Source: Salinispora tropica CNB-440 (GTDB lineage Bacteria > Actinomycetota > Actinomycetes > Mycobacteriales > Micromonosporaceae). Taken from it: a DNA stretch of 64,000 nucleotides. The notes under the pieces are model-generated. The model did not search any database. It was not told where the DNA came from and saw nothing but the letters and a program-made list of their open reading frames with translations. Positions within the stretch are counted from its first letter, which is position 1, and the number at the start of each line of letters is the position of its first letter. Where the stretch lies: contig NC_009380.1 in assembly GCF_000016425.1 (NCBI RefSeq), forward strand, positions 1,054,001 to 1,118,000. The letters run 5' to 3'. Both the position numbers and the translations under genes were made by a program. Of the stretch, positions 1-7,597 are shown piece by piece.

Positions 1-304
1 CGGTGGCGACGAAGAGAACGTCCACGTCGTCGGGCGAGTCAGCCACGGTGAGGCCAGCCGACCAGCATCCGAGTAGCACGGCGGCGGTCTGCCAGTGCGG
101 GGGCAGGAGTACTCCGGCGGTATCGCCGGGTGCGAGTCCCACCCCGTCGACCAGCAGATTGGCGGTCTTGGCCACCCAGTTCGCGCAGGTAGCGCCAGAG
201 AGTTCGGTGCGTTCGCCGGTGGCGTCGTCGTACCAGGTGAGCAGCGGTCGGGTCGGGTCGGGTGCGATCGCGTCCGCGAGGACCCGGGCAAGGTTGTCGG
301 CCAT
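1..304 (-). CDS. TIGR03089-like AMP-binding-fold protein, N-terminal part (cut by window edge)
   Basis: About 100 residues are visible on the minus strand, starting at the ATG at 304-302 and running off the left edge. The start reads MADNLARVLADAI, followed by a segment with ERTELSGAT and LPPHWQTAAVLLGCWSAG. This resembles the N-terminus of the actinobacterial TIGR03089 family, which has the fold of AMP-dependent acyl-CoA synthetases. No catalytic motif lies in the visible part, so an enzyme activity cannot be assigned. It is divergent from the glycosyltransferase that starts at 456, so the gap 305-455 should carry both promoters. Confidence 0.7.
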   Translation of the reverse strand, partial: MADNLARVLADAIAPDPTRPLLTWYDDATGERTELSGATCANWVAKTANLLVDGVGLAPGDTAGVLLPPHWQTAAVLLGCWSAGLTVADSPDDVDVLFVAT

Positions 305-455
305 CAGCGCGAACGATACGCTCCCGCCGCTCGGACCCGAGGGCGACGACGACCTGGCTCAGCGCCGGGTCGCAGTCCTCGCCCGGGCGGGGGTGCGGCG
401 TAGGCTTACGGCGAAAGTGTCGTACCCCACACCCCCGAGTGCAAGGAGTCGCCCC

Positions 456-1601
456 TTGACCGCCGGCAGCCCGCCCCGTGTGCTCATTGACGCCACGAGT
501 GTTCCCGCCGATCGTGGCGGCGTCGGTAGATATGTTGACGGCCTGCTCGGCGCGCTCGGGAAGGTCTGCGGCACCAGCGTTGACCTGGTCGTGGTCAGCC
601 TTCGGACGGATCTTGAACGCTATACCCGGATGCTGCCCGGGGCGGAGATCATCCCCGCCCCGGCCGCTGTGGCGCACCGGCCCGCGCGGCTCGCCTGGGA
701 ACAGACCGGCCTGCCGCTGCTCGCCCAGCAGGTCGGCGCCCAGGTGCTGCATTCGCCCTTCTACACCTGCCCGCTGCGGGCGGGCTGTCCGGTCACCGTG
801 ACCGTGCACGACGCCACCTTCTTCACCGAGCCAGAGCACTACGACAAGTCCCGTCGCACCTTCTTCCGCAGCGCGATCCGGACGTCGTTGCGCCGCGCCG
901 ACCGGGTGATCGTGCCCAGTAAAGCCACCCGGGACGAGCTGATTCGGCTGTTGGACGCTGACCCGACCCGGATTGATGTCGCGTACCACGGGGTTGATCA
1001 TGTCGCGTTCCACGCCCCGAGCGCCGAGGAGAAGGCCCGGGTCCGGGCCCGGCTGGGGCTCGGCAGCCAGAGCTACGTCGCGTTCCTCGGTGCCAAGGAG
1101 CCCCGCAAGAACGTTCCCAACCTCATTCGGGGCTGGGCGCGGGCCGTGGCGGACCGGCACCAGCCGCCAGCCCTGGTGGTCGCCGGGGGGCAGGGGCACG
1201 ACGACGAGATCGATCGCGCGGTCGCCGAGGTGCCGTCGCACCTGCGCCTGCTCCGCCCCGGTTACCTGCGCTACGCCGACCTGCCGGGTTTCCTCGGTGG
1301 GGCCTTGGTCTCCGCCTACCCGTCGTACGGCGAGGGGTTCGGCCTGCCGATCCTGGAGGCGATGGCCTGTGCGGCGCCGGTGCTGACGACGCCCCGGCTC
1401 TCTCTGCCCGAGGTGGGCGGCGAGGCGGTCGCGTACACCAGCGAGGCACCGGATCAGATCGCCGCCGACCTGGCCGCGTTGCTCGACGACGAACACCGCC
1501 GGCTGGCGCTGGCCCAGGCCGGGTTCGACCGGGCCAAGGAGTTCACCTGGCAATCCAGCGCCGACGTGCACCTCGCCGCCTGGTCGCGGGCCCGGTCGTG
1601 A
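456..1601 (+). CDS. Glycosyltransferase family 4 (probable mannosyltransferase)
   Basis: A 381-residue GT-B glycosyltransferase. The open frame extends further upstream, but the region before 456 is antisense to the neighbouring AMP-binding gene. A TTG at 456 preceded by AAGGAG (443-448) is the best start. GGVGRY (residues 21-26) is the N-terminal acceptor-side loop of GT4 enzymes. FLGAKEPRKN (residues 210-219) and the E-x7-E motif in EGFGLPILE (E293, E301) mark the nucleotide-sugar site. It lies 55 bp before a GDP-mannose-forming enzyme, so transfer of mannose from GDP-mannose onto a lipid or glycan is a reasonable inference. The acceptor cannot be read from the sequence. Confidence 0.85.
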   Translation: MTAGSPPRVLIDATSVPADRGGVGRYVDGLLGALGKVCGTSVDLVVVSLRTDLERYTRMLPGAEIIPAPAAVAHRPARLAWEQTGLPLLAQQVGAQVLHSPFYTCPLRAGCPVTVTVHDATFFTEPEHYDKSRRTFFRSAIRTSLRRADRVIVPSKATRDELIRLLDADPTRIDVAYHGVDHVAFHAPSAEEKARVRARLGLGSQSYVAFLGAKEPRKNVPNLIRGWARAVADRHQPPALVVAGGQGHDDEIDRAVAEVPSHLRLLRPGYLRYADLPGFLGGALVSAYPSYGEGFGLPILEAMACAAPVLTTPRLSLPEVGGEAVAYTSEAPDQIAADLAALLDDEHRRLALAQAGFDRAKEFTWQSSADVHLAAWSRARS

Positions 1602-1656
1602 ACGGGGCGCCTGTTCGGCTGACCCGGCGGCCTCAGCCGATCTGTTCGGGGAGAAT

Positions 1657-2754
1657 GTGCAGGTGATTTACGCCGTCATCCCGGCGGGTGGCAGCGGCAC
1701 CAGGCTGTGGCCGTTGTCCCGCGCCGGGCATCCAAAGTTTCTTCACCAGCTCACCGGGTCCGCTGCGTCACTGTTGCAGGCGACCGTGGAGCGGCTTGGT
1801 CCGCTGGCGACGCCGGAGCGCACCTTCGTGGTCACTGGTACGGCACACGCCACCGCGGTGGCCCGCCAGCTGGCCGGGCTGCCGGAGCAGAACATCCTGG
1901 TCGAGCCGTCGCCGCGGGACTCGTGTGCAGCGATCGCACTGGCTGCCGCCGTGATCGCCCGTCAGGAGCCGACCGCGGTGATGGGCTCGTTCGCGGCGGA
2001 CCATCTGATCGGTGACCCGTCCGGGTGGCGGGAGACGGTGCGTCAGGCCGCCCAGGGGGCCGAGCAGGGGCTGTTGATGACGGTCGGGATCACCCCGGCC
2101 TGGGCGGAGACCGGCTACGGCTACCTGGAGACCGGCGAGCCGACCGGAAACGGGATGCTGCGGCCGGTGGTCGAGTTCAAGGAGAAGCCGGACACCGCGG
2201 TGGCGGAGGCGTACCTACGGTCCGGGCGGCACCTCTGGAACGCCAGCATGTTCGTGTGGCGGGTGGATGTCTTCCTCGCCGAGTTGGCCCGACAGCAACC
2301 AGCGCTGCACGCGGGCGTTCTCGAGATCGCCGCCGCCTGGGGCACCGAGGGCCAGGACGAGGTACTCGGCACGGTGTGGCCGACGCTGCCGAAGATCTCG
2401 GTCGACTATGCGGTGATGGAGGGGGCGGCGACCGCGGGCCGAGTGGCGACGGTCCCCGGCGATTTCGGCTGGAACGACGTCGGTGACTTCCACACCCTCG
2501 GCGAGGTCCTGCCGACGGATCCGGCCGGCACCATGGTCCTGGGCGGGGAGGCGAAGCCCAGTGTCCTGTTGCGCGACAGCACGAACCTGGTGGTTGTCCC
2601 GCACTCGGGCCGGCTCGTCGCGACGGTTGGAGTGCACGACATGATCGTGGTCGACACCCCGGACGCGTTGCTGGTCTGCCCGCGTGCCCGCGCCCAGGAC
2701 GTGAAGCAACTCGTCGACGAGCTCAAGGAGCGGGGTGAAGTGGGGCTCGTCTGA
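1657..2754 (+). CDS. manC: Mannose-1-phosphate guanylyltransferase
   Basis: A 365-residue nucleotidyltransferase that makes GDP-mannose from mannose-1-phosphate and GTP. The signature AGGSGTRLWPLSR (residues 10-22) followed by PKF binds the nucleotide. KEKP near residue 178 corresponds to the FVEKP sugar-binding motif. The length fits the short form without a C-terminal phosphomannose isomerase domain, and isomerase and mutase are separate genes here (26.8 and 23.0 kb). The start is GTG at 1657; no strong Shine-Dalgarno is seen. The M. tuberculosis counterpart is called manB (Rv3264c). The 3' end overlaps the convergent NUDIX gene by 32 bp. Confidence 0.92.
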   Translation: MQVIYAVIPAGGSGTRLWPLSRAGHPKFLHQLTGSAASLLQATVERLGPLATPERTFVVTGTAHATAVARQLAGLPEQNILVEPSPRDSCAAIALAAAVIARQEPTAVMGSFAADHLIGDPSGWRETVRQAAQGAEQGLLMTVGITPAWAETGYGYLETGEPTGNGMLRPVVEFKEKPDTAVAEAYLRSGRHLWNASMFVWRVDVFLAELARQQPALHAGVLEIAAAWGTEGQDEVLGTVWPTLPKISVDYAVMEGAATAGRVATVPGDFGWNDVGDFHTLGEVLPTDPAGTMVLGGEAKPSVLLRDSTNLVVVPHSGRLVATVGVHDMIVVDTPDALLVCPRARAQDVKQLVDELKERGEVGLV

Positions 2755-3322
2755 GCGCCGCCAGTGCCGGTCTGATCAGCTGGGTGGTCCCGCCGGCCAA
2801 CGGAGTCGGAAGCTGGTTCGGTGGAAACCAGCCCAGCTCCTCGGACTCCTCGCTGACCTGGAGCCGTGCGCCGGGCGGGGCGAGGACGGCGAAGCGTACG
2901 TCGTGGTGGAATGAGCCGCCCTGGCAGGTGACCGGATGAATGTCCACGTCGATCGGCACCGGATCGATCCGCAGGCCGGTCACGCCGGACTCCTCGGTCG
3001 CCTCCCGCAGCGCCGCCGCGGCCAGGGTCGGATCGTCGGGCTCGCAGTGCCCGCCGAGCTGCACCCACTGGTGGAGCTTGCCGTGCAGGCAGAGCAGCAC
3101 CTGGGAACCGGTGGCGTCGAGCACCAGCGCGCTGGCGGTGACGTGGCCGGCCCGGTGCGTTCGGCTCATCGCTTCCGGCCCGGCGGTGAGGAGGTCCAGC
3201 GTTCGGTCCCGGGCATCGGCGGCGGCCGCCGACGTGGGCACCCAGCCACGCAGCACGGTGAGGGCATCGGCGTGCAGGGCGGGATCGGCCTGCGAGCCGG
3301 CTCGGAGATCGGGCGTTGACAA
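2723..3322 (-). CDS. NUDIX hydrolase
   Basis: A 199-residue NUDIX protein on the minus strand. I place the start at TTG 3322-3320 because AGGAGG precedes it by a short gap. A much longer open frame upstream is only a shadow of the next gene. The Nudix box spans about residues 90-115, with GGHCEPDD, then REATEESG. The usual GX5E position carries Asp and the spacing to REUXEE is one residue longer than canonical, which is common in this subgroup. It probably hydrolyses a nucleoside diphosphate derivative; the substrate is unknown. It is convergent with manC and divergent, 65 bp apart, from the gene at 3387. Confidence 0.8.
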   Translation of the reverse strand: MSTPDLRAGSQADPALHADALTVLRGWVPTSAAAADARDRTLDLLTAGPEAMSRTHRAGHVTASALVLDATGSQVLLCLHGKLHQWVQLGGHCEPDDPTLAAAALREATEESGVTGLRIDPVPIDVDIHPVTCQGGSFHHDVRFAVLAPPGARLQVSEESEELGWFPPNQLPTPLAGGTTQLIRPALAALRRAPLHPAP

Positions 3323-3374
3323 GGGCCCTCCTGACGTTGGGGGTGCGCCCGCAACCCTACGGGTGCGGTGTTCG

Positions 3375-3380
3375 TACGCT
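3375..3380 (+). promoter_or_regulatory. -10 element TACGCT for a leaderless start
   Basis: TACGCT ends 6 nt before the GTG at 3387 and no Shine-Dalgarno is present. The mRNA would then begin at or next to the start codon. The same arrangement occurs at 7586, 11738, 46170 and 47410 in this window. Confidence 0.5.
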
Positions 3381-3386
3381 TGGCTG

Positions 3387-4421
3387 GTGACTCTGCGACT
3401 CCTGGAATTTGTGGTGGGCGACAACGAGGCCAGTGACCTGCTCCCGGTGCGTTCGCCGGCGCTGCTGCGCGCGCACGGTGCCCGGCGTGGCTTCTGGACG
3501 GTGCTCGACGAGGGCCCGGTCGAGCAGTGCCTCGCGCTGCTCCTGGAGCTTACCGACGGCACCTGGACGGCCCAGCACGTGACCGCCGACGCCGGAGCCG
3601 AGAACGGCCGTACCGAGGACGGCGAGGCGTTGGCCCACCACGACGGGTGGGTGTATGTCTTCGGGTCGCACTTCGGATCGAAGGCCGGCCCGCTGCGTCC
3701 GCGGCGGGCTTTCGTGGCCCGGTTCCGCGAGCAGGACGCGGCCCGCGGCCTGCTGCCGGTGCAGGTGGTGCGCAACCGGTTCCGGATCCACCGGGCGGTG
3801 AACGACGCCCTGATCAAGGCCCCGTTCACCCCGCTGCCGCCGGGAGACCAGGTCCGCTCCCGGTTCATCGGCGCCACCGTGGCGCGGGGGACCGCCCGGT
3901 CCAAGGGCTGGGTCGAGCGGCTGGCCGTCGACGATCTGCCGCTCAATGTGGAGGCGGTCGCCTTCACCCCGGCCGGCACGGCGCTGCTCGGGCTCCGGTT
4001 CCCGGTCACTGCCGAGGGCGACCCGATCCTGGTGGAGCTGGCCGGGGTACCCCAGATGTTCGCGCCCAGCCCGACCTGGCCGGAGGCGCTGGGCACGTAC
4101 GTACTGACCGGGGTCACCCCACCCGGCGCGTTGGCCGGCTTCCGGGCGATGGTGCCTGGCGCGGAGGGCGACTACGCGGCGGTGATCGGCTCGATCGACG
4201 CGCTCGGGAAGGGTTCGGTGCTGCTGGCCGACCACCCGGCGGGTGGGGAGGTGACCTCCCGGCACGTCCGCTTCCGACTCCCCGACCAGGGCCACCGGAT
4301 CACCGGCGAGTTGGTCGCGGACCTCGCGCCCTTCCACCATGTCGAAGGGCTTGCCGAGCTCGACGGGAGCCGGTTTTACGTCACCGACGAGGACCACCGG
4401 GTTGCGCTCTGGGTGGGCTGA
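3387..4421 (+). CDS. Conserved hypothetical protein, possibly beta-propeller-like
   Basis: A 344-residue soluble protein with no signal peptide or membrane segment. The GTG at 3387 is chosen because a TACGCT box sits 6 nt upstream; the longer frame upstream overlaps the NUDIX gene in antisense. The sequence contains HHDGWVYVFGSHFGSKAG (about residues 84-101) and several regularly spaced strands with GSxxDALGKGSVLLADHP-like turns, which suggests repeated beta blades. I do not recognise a named family, and the propeller idea is inference only. It stands alone between the NUDIX gene and the convergent F420 genes. Confidence 0.6.
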   Translation: MTLRLLEFVVGDNEASDLLPVRSPALLRAHGARRGFWTVLDEGPVEQCLALLLELTDGTWTAQHVTADAGAENGRTEDGEALAHHDGWVYVFGSHFGSKAGPLRPRRAFVARFREQDAARGLLPVQVVRNRFRIHRAVNDALIKAPFTPLPPGDQVRSRFIGATVARGTARSKGWVERLAVDDLPLNVEAVAFTPAGTALLGLRFPVTAEGDPILVELAGVPQMFAPSPTWPEALGTYVLTGVTPPGALAGFRAMVPGAEGDYAAVIGSIDALGKGSVLLADHPAGGEVTSRHVRFRLPDQGHRITGELVADLAPFHHVEGLAELDGSRFYVTDEDHRVALWVG

Positions 4422-4478
4422 CCCCTACCGGATTGCGGGGTGGGCCCGCCGCGGCTCCGTCATCCGGCGCCACCAGCC

Positions 4479-5567
4479 CTAGAGCGCCAGCGCCGCGGTG
4501 GCGGAGGTGCCGGGCGGGGGCGGCAGCAGGGTCGACGGGAGGCCCTCGGCAGCCAGGGCGGCGCGCAGGCGGTGTACGTCCGCGCCGAACCGAACCAGCC
4601 CGAACGGGTCCACCGGGGTCGGCGGGGCGGCGAGTAGCAGGGTGTTCGCTGCCGCCGGCCAGCCCGGTACCGTGCTGGCCAGCTGGTCGTGGGTTGCCGG
4701 GTCGGTGACGTGGGTGAAGACCGTGCCGGGGGCTACTGTCGCACCGACGACGGCGATCGCCCGGTCGATCGCAGCCGGGTCGGGTGCCGTCGGTCCGGTG
4801 CCGGTCGGCAGGTTGGCGGCCTCGGCAAGCCCGGCGGCCCGCGCCTCGGCGGTGCCGAGCGAGAACAGGTCCAACGACGAGTCCCGAATCAGGGCCCTCG
4901 CCCCGAGTCCGTCGTCGGCCCTCGGGGTGGTGGGGTAACCGCGTACGACCGCGACCGGCACCTGGTCGCACTTGCCCTTGACCAGTTCGCCTGCGCCGGC
5001 CAGTTCGTCGACCACCGCCATCTGGGTGAGTTCCAACTCGTTGCCGTACGGGTCGACCTCACCCCGGTGGTCGTGGACGGCGTCGAGGCCGGCGACGCCG
5101 AGCGCGACATCGGTGAGCCCGTTGCGCCACGGCCGGCCCATGGTGTCGCTGATGATGATCGGCACATCGAGGCCGTACCGCTGTCGTAGCGCGGCGCGCA
5201 GCGCCCGGGCGGAGGCGTCCGGGTCAACTGGGAGCAGCACCAGCCGGGTCTTGTCGACGTTGGACGCGTCGATGCCCGCGGCGGCCATCACGAAGCCGTG
5301 GTGGGTTTGGACGATCCGGGTCGCGCCGCGGGCGGCGACCACCCGCGCGGTCTCCGCCGCCAGCACCTCAGCGCGGGCCGTGAGCCGTTCCGGCCCGTCG
5401 GCTGGGACATCCACCAGACGTCCCTCCGCCTTCGAGACGATTTTGCTCGTCACCACCAGGACGTCGCCGTCGCGCAGCCACGGCGCCGCAGACATGATCA
5501 TGGATGCCAGGTCGTCGCCTTCGGACACATGGCCGATGCCGTGCACCGGCATGATTTCCAGGTTCAC
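4479..5567 (-). CDS. cofE: Coenzyme F420-0:L-glutamate ligase, shortened form
   Basis: A 362-residue protein homologous to CofE and the N-terminal part of FbiB, which adds glutamates to F420-0 using GTP. The first 245 residues are typical: PVHGIGHVSEGDDLA, DVLVVTSKIVSKAEGR, SDTMGRPWRNGLTDVALG and GYPTTPRADDG are visible. In mycobacterial FbiB an FMN-dependent nitroreductase-like domain of about 200 residues follows. Here only about 110 residues follow. They keep the likely domain start (DPAAIDRAIAVVGA) and end (LRAALAAEGLPS), so the second domain looks internally deleted. GTG at 5567 overlaps the cofD stop by 4 nt, so the pair is translationally coupled. Confidence 0.88.
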   Translation of the reverse strand: MNLEIMPVHGIGHVSEGDDLASMIMSAAPWLRDGDVLVVTSKIVSKAEGRLVDVPADGPERLTARAEVLAAETARVVAARGATRIVQTHHGFVMAAAGIDASNVDKTRLVLLPVDPDASARALRAALRQRYGLDVPIIISDTMGRPWRNGLTDVALGVAGLDAVHDHRGEVDPYGNELELTQMAVVDELAGAGELVKGKCDQVPVAVVRGYPTTPRADDGLGARALIRDSSLDLFSLGTAEARAAGLAEAANLPTGTGPTAPDPAAIDRAIAVVGATVAPGTVFTHVTDPATHDQLASTVPGWPAAANTLLLAAPPTPVDPFGLVRFGADVHRLRAALAAEGLPSTLLPPPPGTSATAALAL

Positions 5568-6520
5568 ATCAACCCCACCGCGGCGTGGACCATCGCCGTG
5601 GTCGCCGCCTCGTCCGTCATCCGCAGCGGTGCCGCGTGGACCCGCACCTCCGGCACCACCGTCGCCGCGTCTTCCTCGGCTACCAGCCAGCCGTCGAGCA
5701 GACCACCGCTGGCCCGCCCACCATAGAGACCGCCCACTCCGGCGGCGCTGCACTCGATGCCGAGCACGTTCAGGCACCGGTCGGCCATCCCACGGACCGG
5801 GGCGGCGCCGATGATCGGGGACACCCCGACCACCGGGGCCTTGCCCGCCGTGACCGCGTCCCGCAATCCGGGCACGGCCAGGATCGGGGCGATGCTCACC
5901 ACCGGGTTGCTCGGTGCGAGCAGCACCAGGTCCGCCTCAGTGATCGCCTCGGTCACGCCCGGTGCCGGCTTCGCGTCCTCCGCGCCGACGAAGACGAACC
6001 GGTGCGTGGGAATCTCGGCCCGATGCCGAATCCACCACTCCTGGAAGTGAATCGCCCGCTGGCGGCCGTCGAGGTCGACCACCGCGTGGGTCTCCAGGCG
6101 GTCGTCGGTCGCCGGTAGCAGGCGTACGCCGGGCTCCCAGCGGGTGGCCAGTGCGGCGGTGACCTGGTGCAGTGGGTAGCCGGCAGTGATCCTGGTGGTG
6201 CGGACCAGGTGGGTGGCGAGATCTCGGTCCCCCAGCCCAAACCAGGCCGGCTCTGCCCCGTACGCGGCCAGTTCCTCCCGTACCGTCCAACTCTCCGCAA
6301 CGCGTCCCCAGCCACGTTCCGGATCGGCGCCACCACCCAACGTGTACATGACGCTGTCCAGGTCCGGGCAGACCTTCAGGCCGTGCAGATACAGGTCGTC
6401 GCCCACGTTGACCACGGCGGTCACCTCGGCGCCGATCGCGCGGGCGTAAGCCCGCACCCCGAGCAGGAACCGGGCGCCGCCGATTCCTCCGGTCAGAACC
6501 ACGATGCGCATGCCGTCCAT
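5564..6520 (-). CDS. cofD: 2-phospho-L-lactate (or PEP-type) transferase of F420 synthesis
   Basis: A 318-residue CofD/FbiA protein. It joins the activated phospholactate-type moiety to FO, giving F420-0 or its dehydro form. The N-terminus (VVLTGGIGGARFLLG, from about residue 7) is the family signature. VVNVGDDLYLHGLKVCPDLDSVMYTLGG follows and should bind the guanylylated donor and FO. An alternative ATG lies 9 nt downstream (MRIVV). It is the first gene of a two-gene minus-strand operon with cofE. The FO synthase that supplies its acceptor is encoded nearby at 7598. Confidence 0.93.
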   Translation of the reverse strand: MDGMRIVVLTGGIGGARFLLGVRAYARAIGAEVTAVVNVGDDLYLHGLKVCPDLDSVMYTLGGGADPERGWGRVAESWTVREELAAYGAEPAWFGLGDRDLATHLVRTTRITAGYPLHQVTAALATRWEPGVRLLPATDDRLETHAVVDLDGRQRAIHFQEWWIRHRAEIPTHRFVFVGAEDAKPAPGVTEAITEADLVLLAPSNPVVSIAPILAVPGLRDAVTAGKAPVVGVSPIIGAAPVRGMADRCLNVLGIECSAAGVGGLYGGRASGGLLDGWLVAEEDAATVVPEVRVHAAPLRMTDEAATTAMVHAAVGLM

Positions 6521-6610
6521 CCTCGCCTACCCACCGCCTCCGGGCTCCGGGCCACCCGGGAGACTAGGCTCACGTCGACAGCTGTCCAATTCCGTTCGAA
6601 GGGGGATACC

Positions 6611-7504
6611 GTGACCAGCCCTGTCGAACCGGCGTCCACCGAAACGACGCCGGCCCGTCAACTGACCCGGCCGCTGCGTGAACCAGCGGCGTTCGTGCTC
6701 CTCGGCGCGAATGCCCTCCTCCTTTTTGCCGGCCTACTTCGGCTCATGACCTCGCCCATCTCCGAAGCCGGGTACGCCGGCAACGCGGCCGCCGCGTTCA
6801 CCAGCATCGAGGCGGTCGTCCTACCGTTGCTGGCGGTCCTGCTCGCCACGCATCTACACCCGGTGCTTCCCCGGGCGAAGCTGATCACCCAGGTGGCGTT
6901 GGGTCAGTACGCCTTCAGCGCGTTCTTCGGCGCTTTGATCTTCGTGATCTGGTCCGTCGACCGGCTGGTCTCGGCGGAGCTGCTCGACGCCTTCCTCGGG
7001 TTCTTGAGTCAGCTGGCTGGGCTGGGGCTGCTGCTGCTGGCCGGCTTCCCGGTGTATCGGATCTGGCGTCAGCTCTACTACGTGCCCAAGCCCAAGCCCC
7101 AGCCCGGGGTCTACGGCGCTCCCCCACCCGGTTGGCCGGTGTCGCCCCCCGGTGGGCAGCCGGGCAGCCAGCCCGGGTGGCCCGCCCCCGGGCCCGGCGG
7201 CTGGCCCGGCCCCAATCAGGGCGCTGGTTGGCCCGGCCCCAGCCAGGGCGATGGTTGGCCCGCTCCGCCCCAGTCTGGTGCGGTCTACGGCCAGTCGGCC
7301 GCACCGCATGCTGGGGCTTTCCCGCCGGCCGCACCGCATGCCGGGGCTTTCCCGCCGGCCGCACCGCACGCCGGGGCTTCCCCGCCGGCCCAACCGTCGG
7401 CTGAACCGACGCAGGCGATTCCCCGCCAGTCGGTTGAGCCCCAGACGCCGTCGCACGACGAGGATCGCACTCGACCCATCAATCCGTCTGACAGCCCCGA
7501 CTGA
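6611..7504 (+). CDS. Four-helix membrane protein with Pro/Gly-rich C-terminal tail
   Basis: A 297-residue protein, start GTG 6611 after a purine-rich stretch. Four hydrophobic segments are visible at about residues 26-46, 60-81, 91-113 and 127-148. They are followed by a long cytoplasmic tail rich in Pro, Gly, Trp and Ala. The tail has two sets of in-frame repeats: a 9-residue unit of the type GWPGPxQGx and three 10-residue PHAGAFPPAA units. I do not recognise a named family. The low-complexity tail resembles protein-interaction tails found on many actinobacterial membrane proteins. Confidence 0.75.
   Translation: MTSPVEPASTETTPARQLTRPLREPAAFVLLGANALLLFAGLLRLMTSPISEAGYAGNAAAAFTSIEAVVLPLLAVLLATHLHPVLPRAKLITQVALGQYAFSAFFGALIFVIWSVDRLVSAELLDAFLGFLSQLAGLGLLLLAGFPVYRIWRQLYYVPKPKPQPGVYGAPPPGWPVSPPGGQPGSQPGWPAPGPGGWPGPNQGAGWPGPSQGDGWPAPPQSGAVYGQSAAPHAGAFPPAAPHAGAFPPAAPHAGASPPAQPSAEPTQAIPRQSVEPQTPSHDEDRTRPINPSDSPD
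7301..7390 (+). repeat. Three in-frame 30-bp tandem repeats (PHAGAFPPAA)
   Basis: Units begin at 7301, 7331 and 7361 and differ at only a few positions. They encode a Pro/Ala-rich tail in the membrane protein at 6611. A related 27-bp periodicity (GWPGPxQGx) lies just upstream at about 7198-7262. Copy number is likely to vary between strains. Confidence 0.8.
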
Positions 7505-7585
7505 CCGCCCTCGGCTCCGGCCCGCGTGGTGGCCCCGGCCCATGGAGTGATCAAACCGGCAGGGCGGGGAGGCGGGTGGAACGCA

Positions 7586-7591
7586 TACGCT
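7586..7591 (+). promoter_or_regulatory. -10 element TACGCT for leaderless fbiC
   Basis: TACGCT ends 6 nt before the ATG at 7598 and there is no Shine-Dalgarno, which fits a leaderless transcript. Confidence 0.5.
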
Positions 7592-7597
7592 GAGCGG

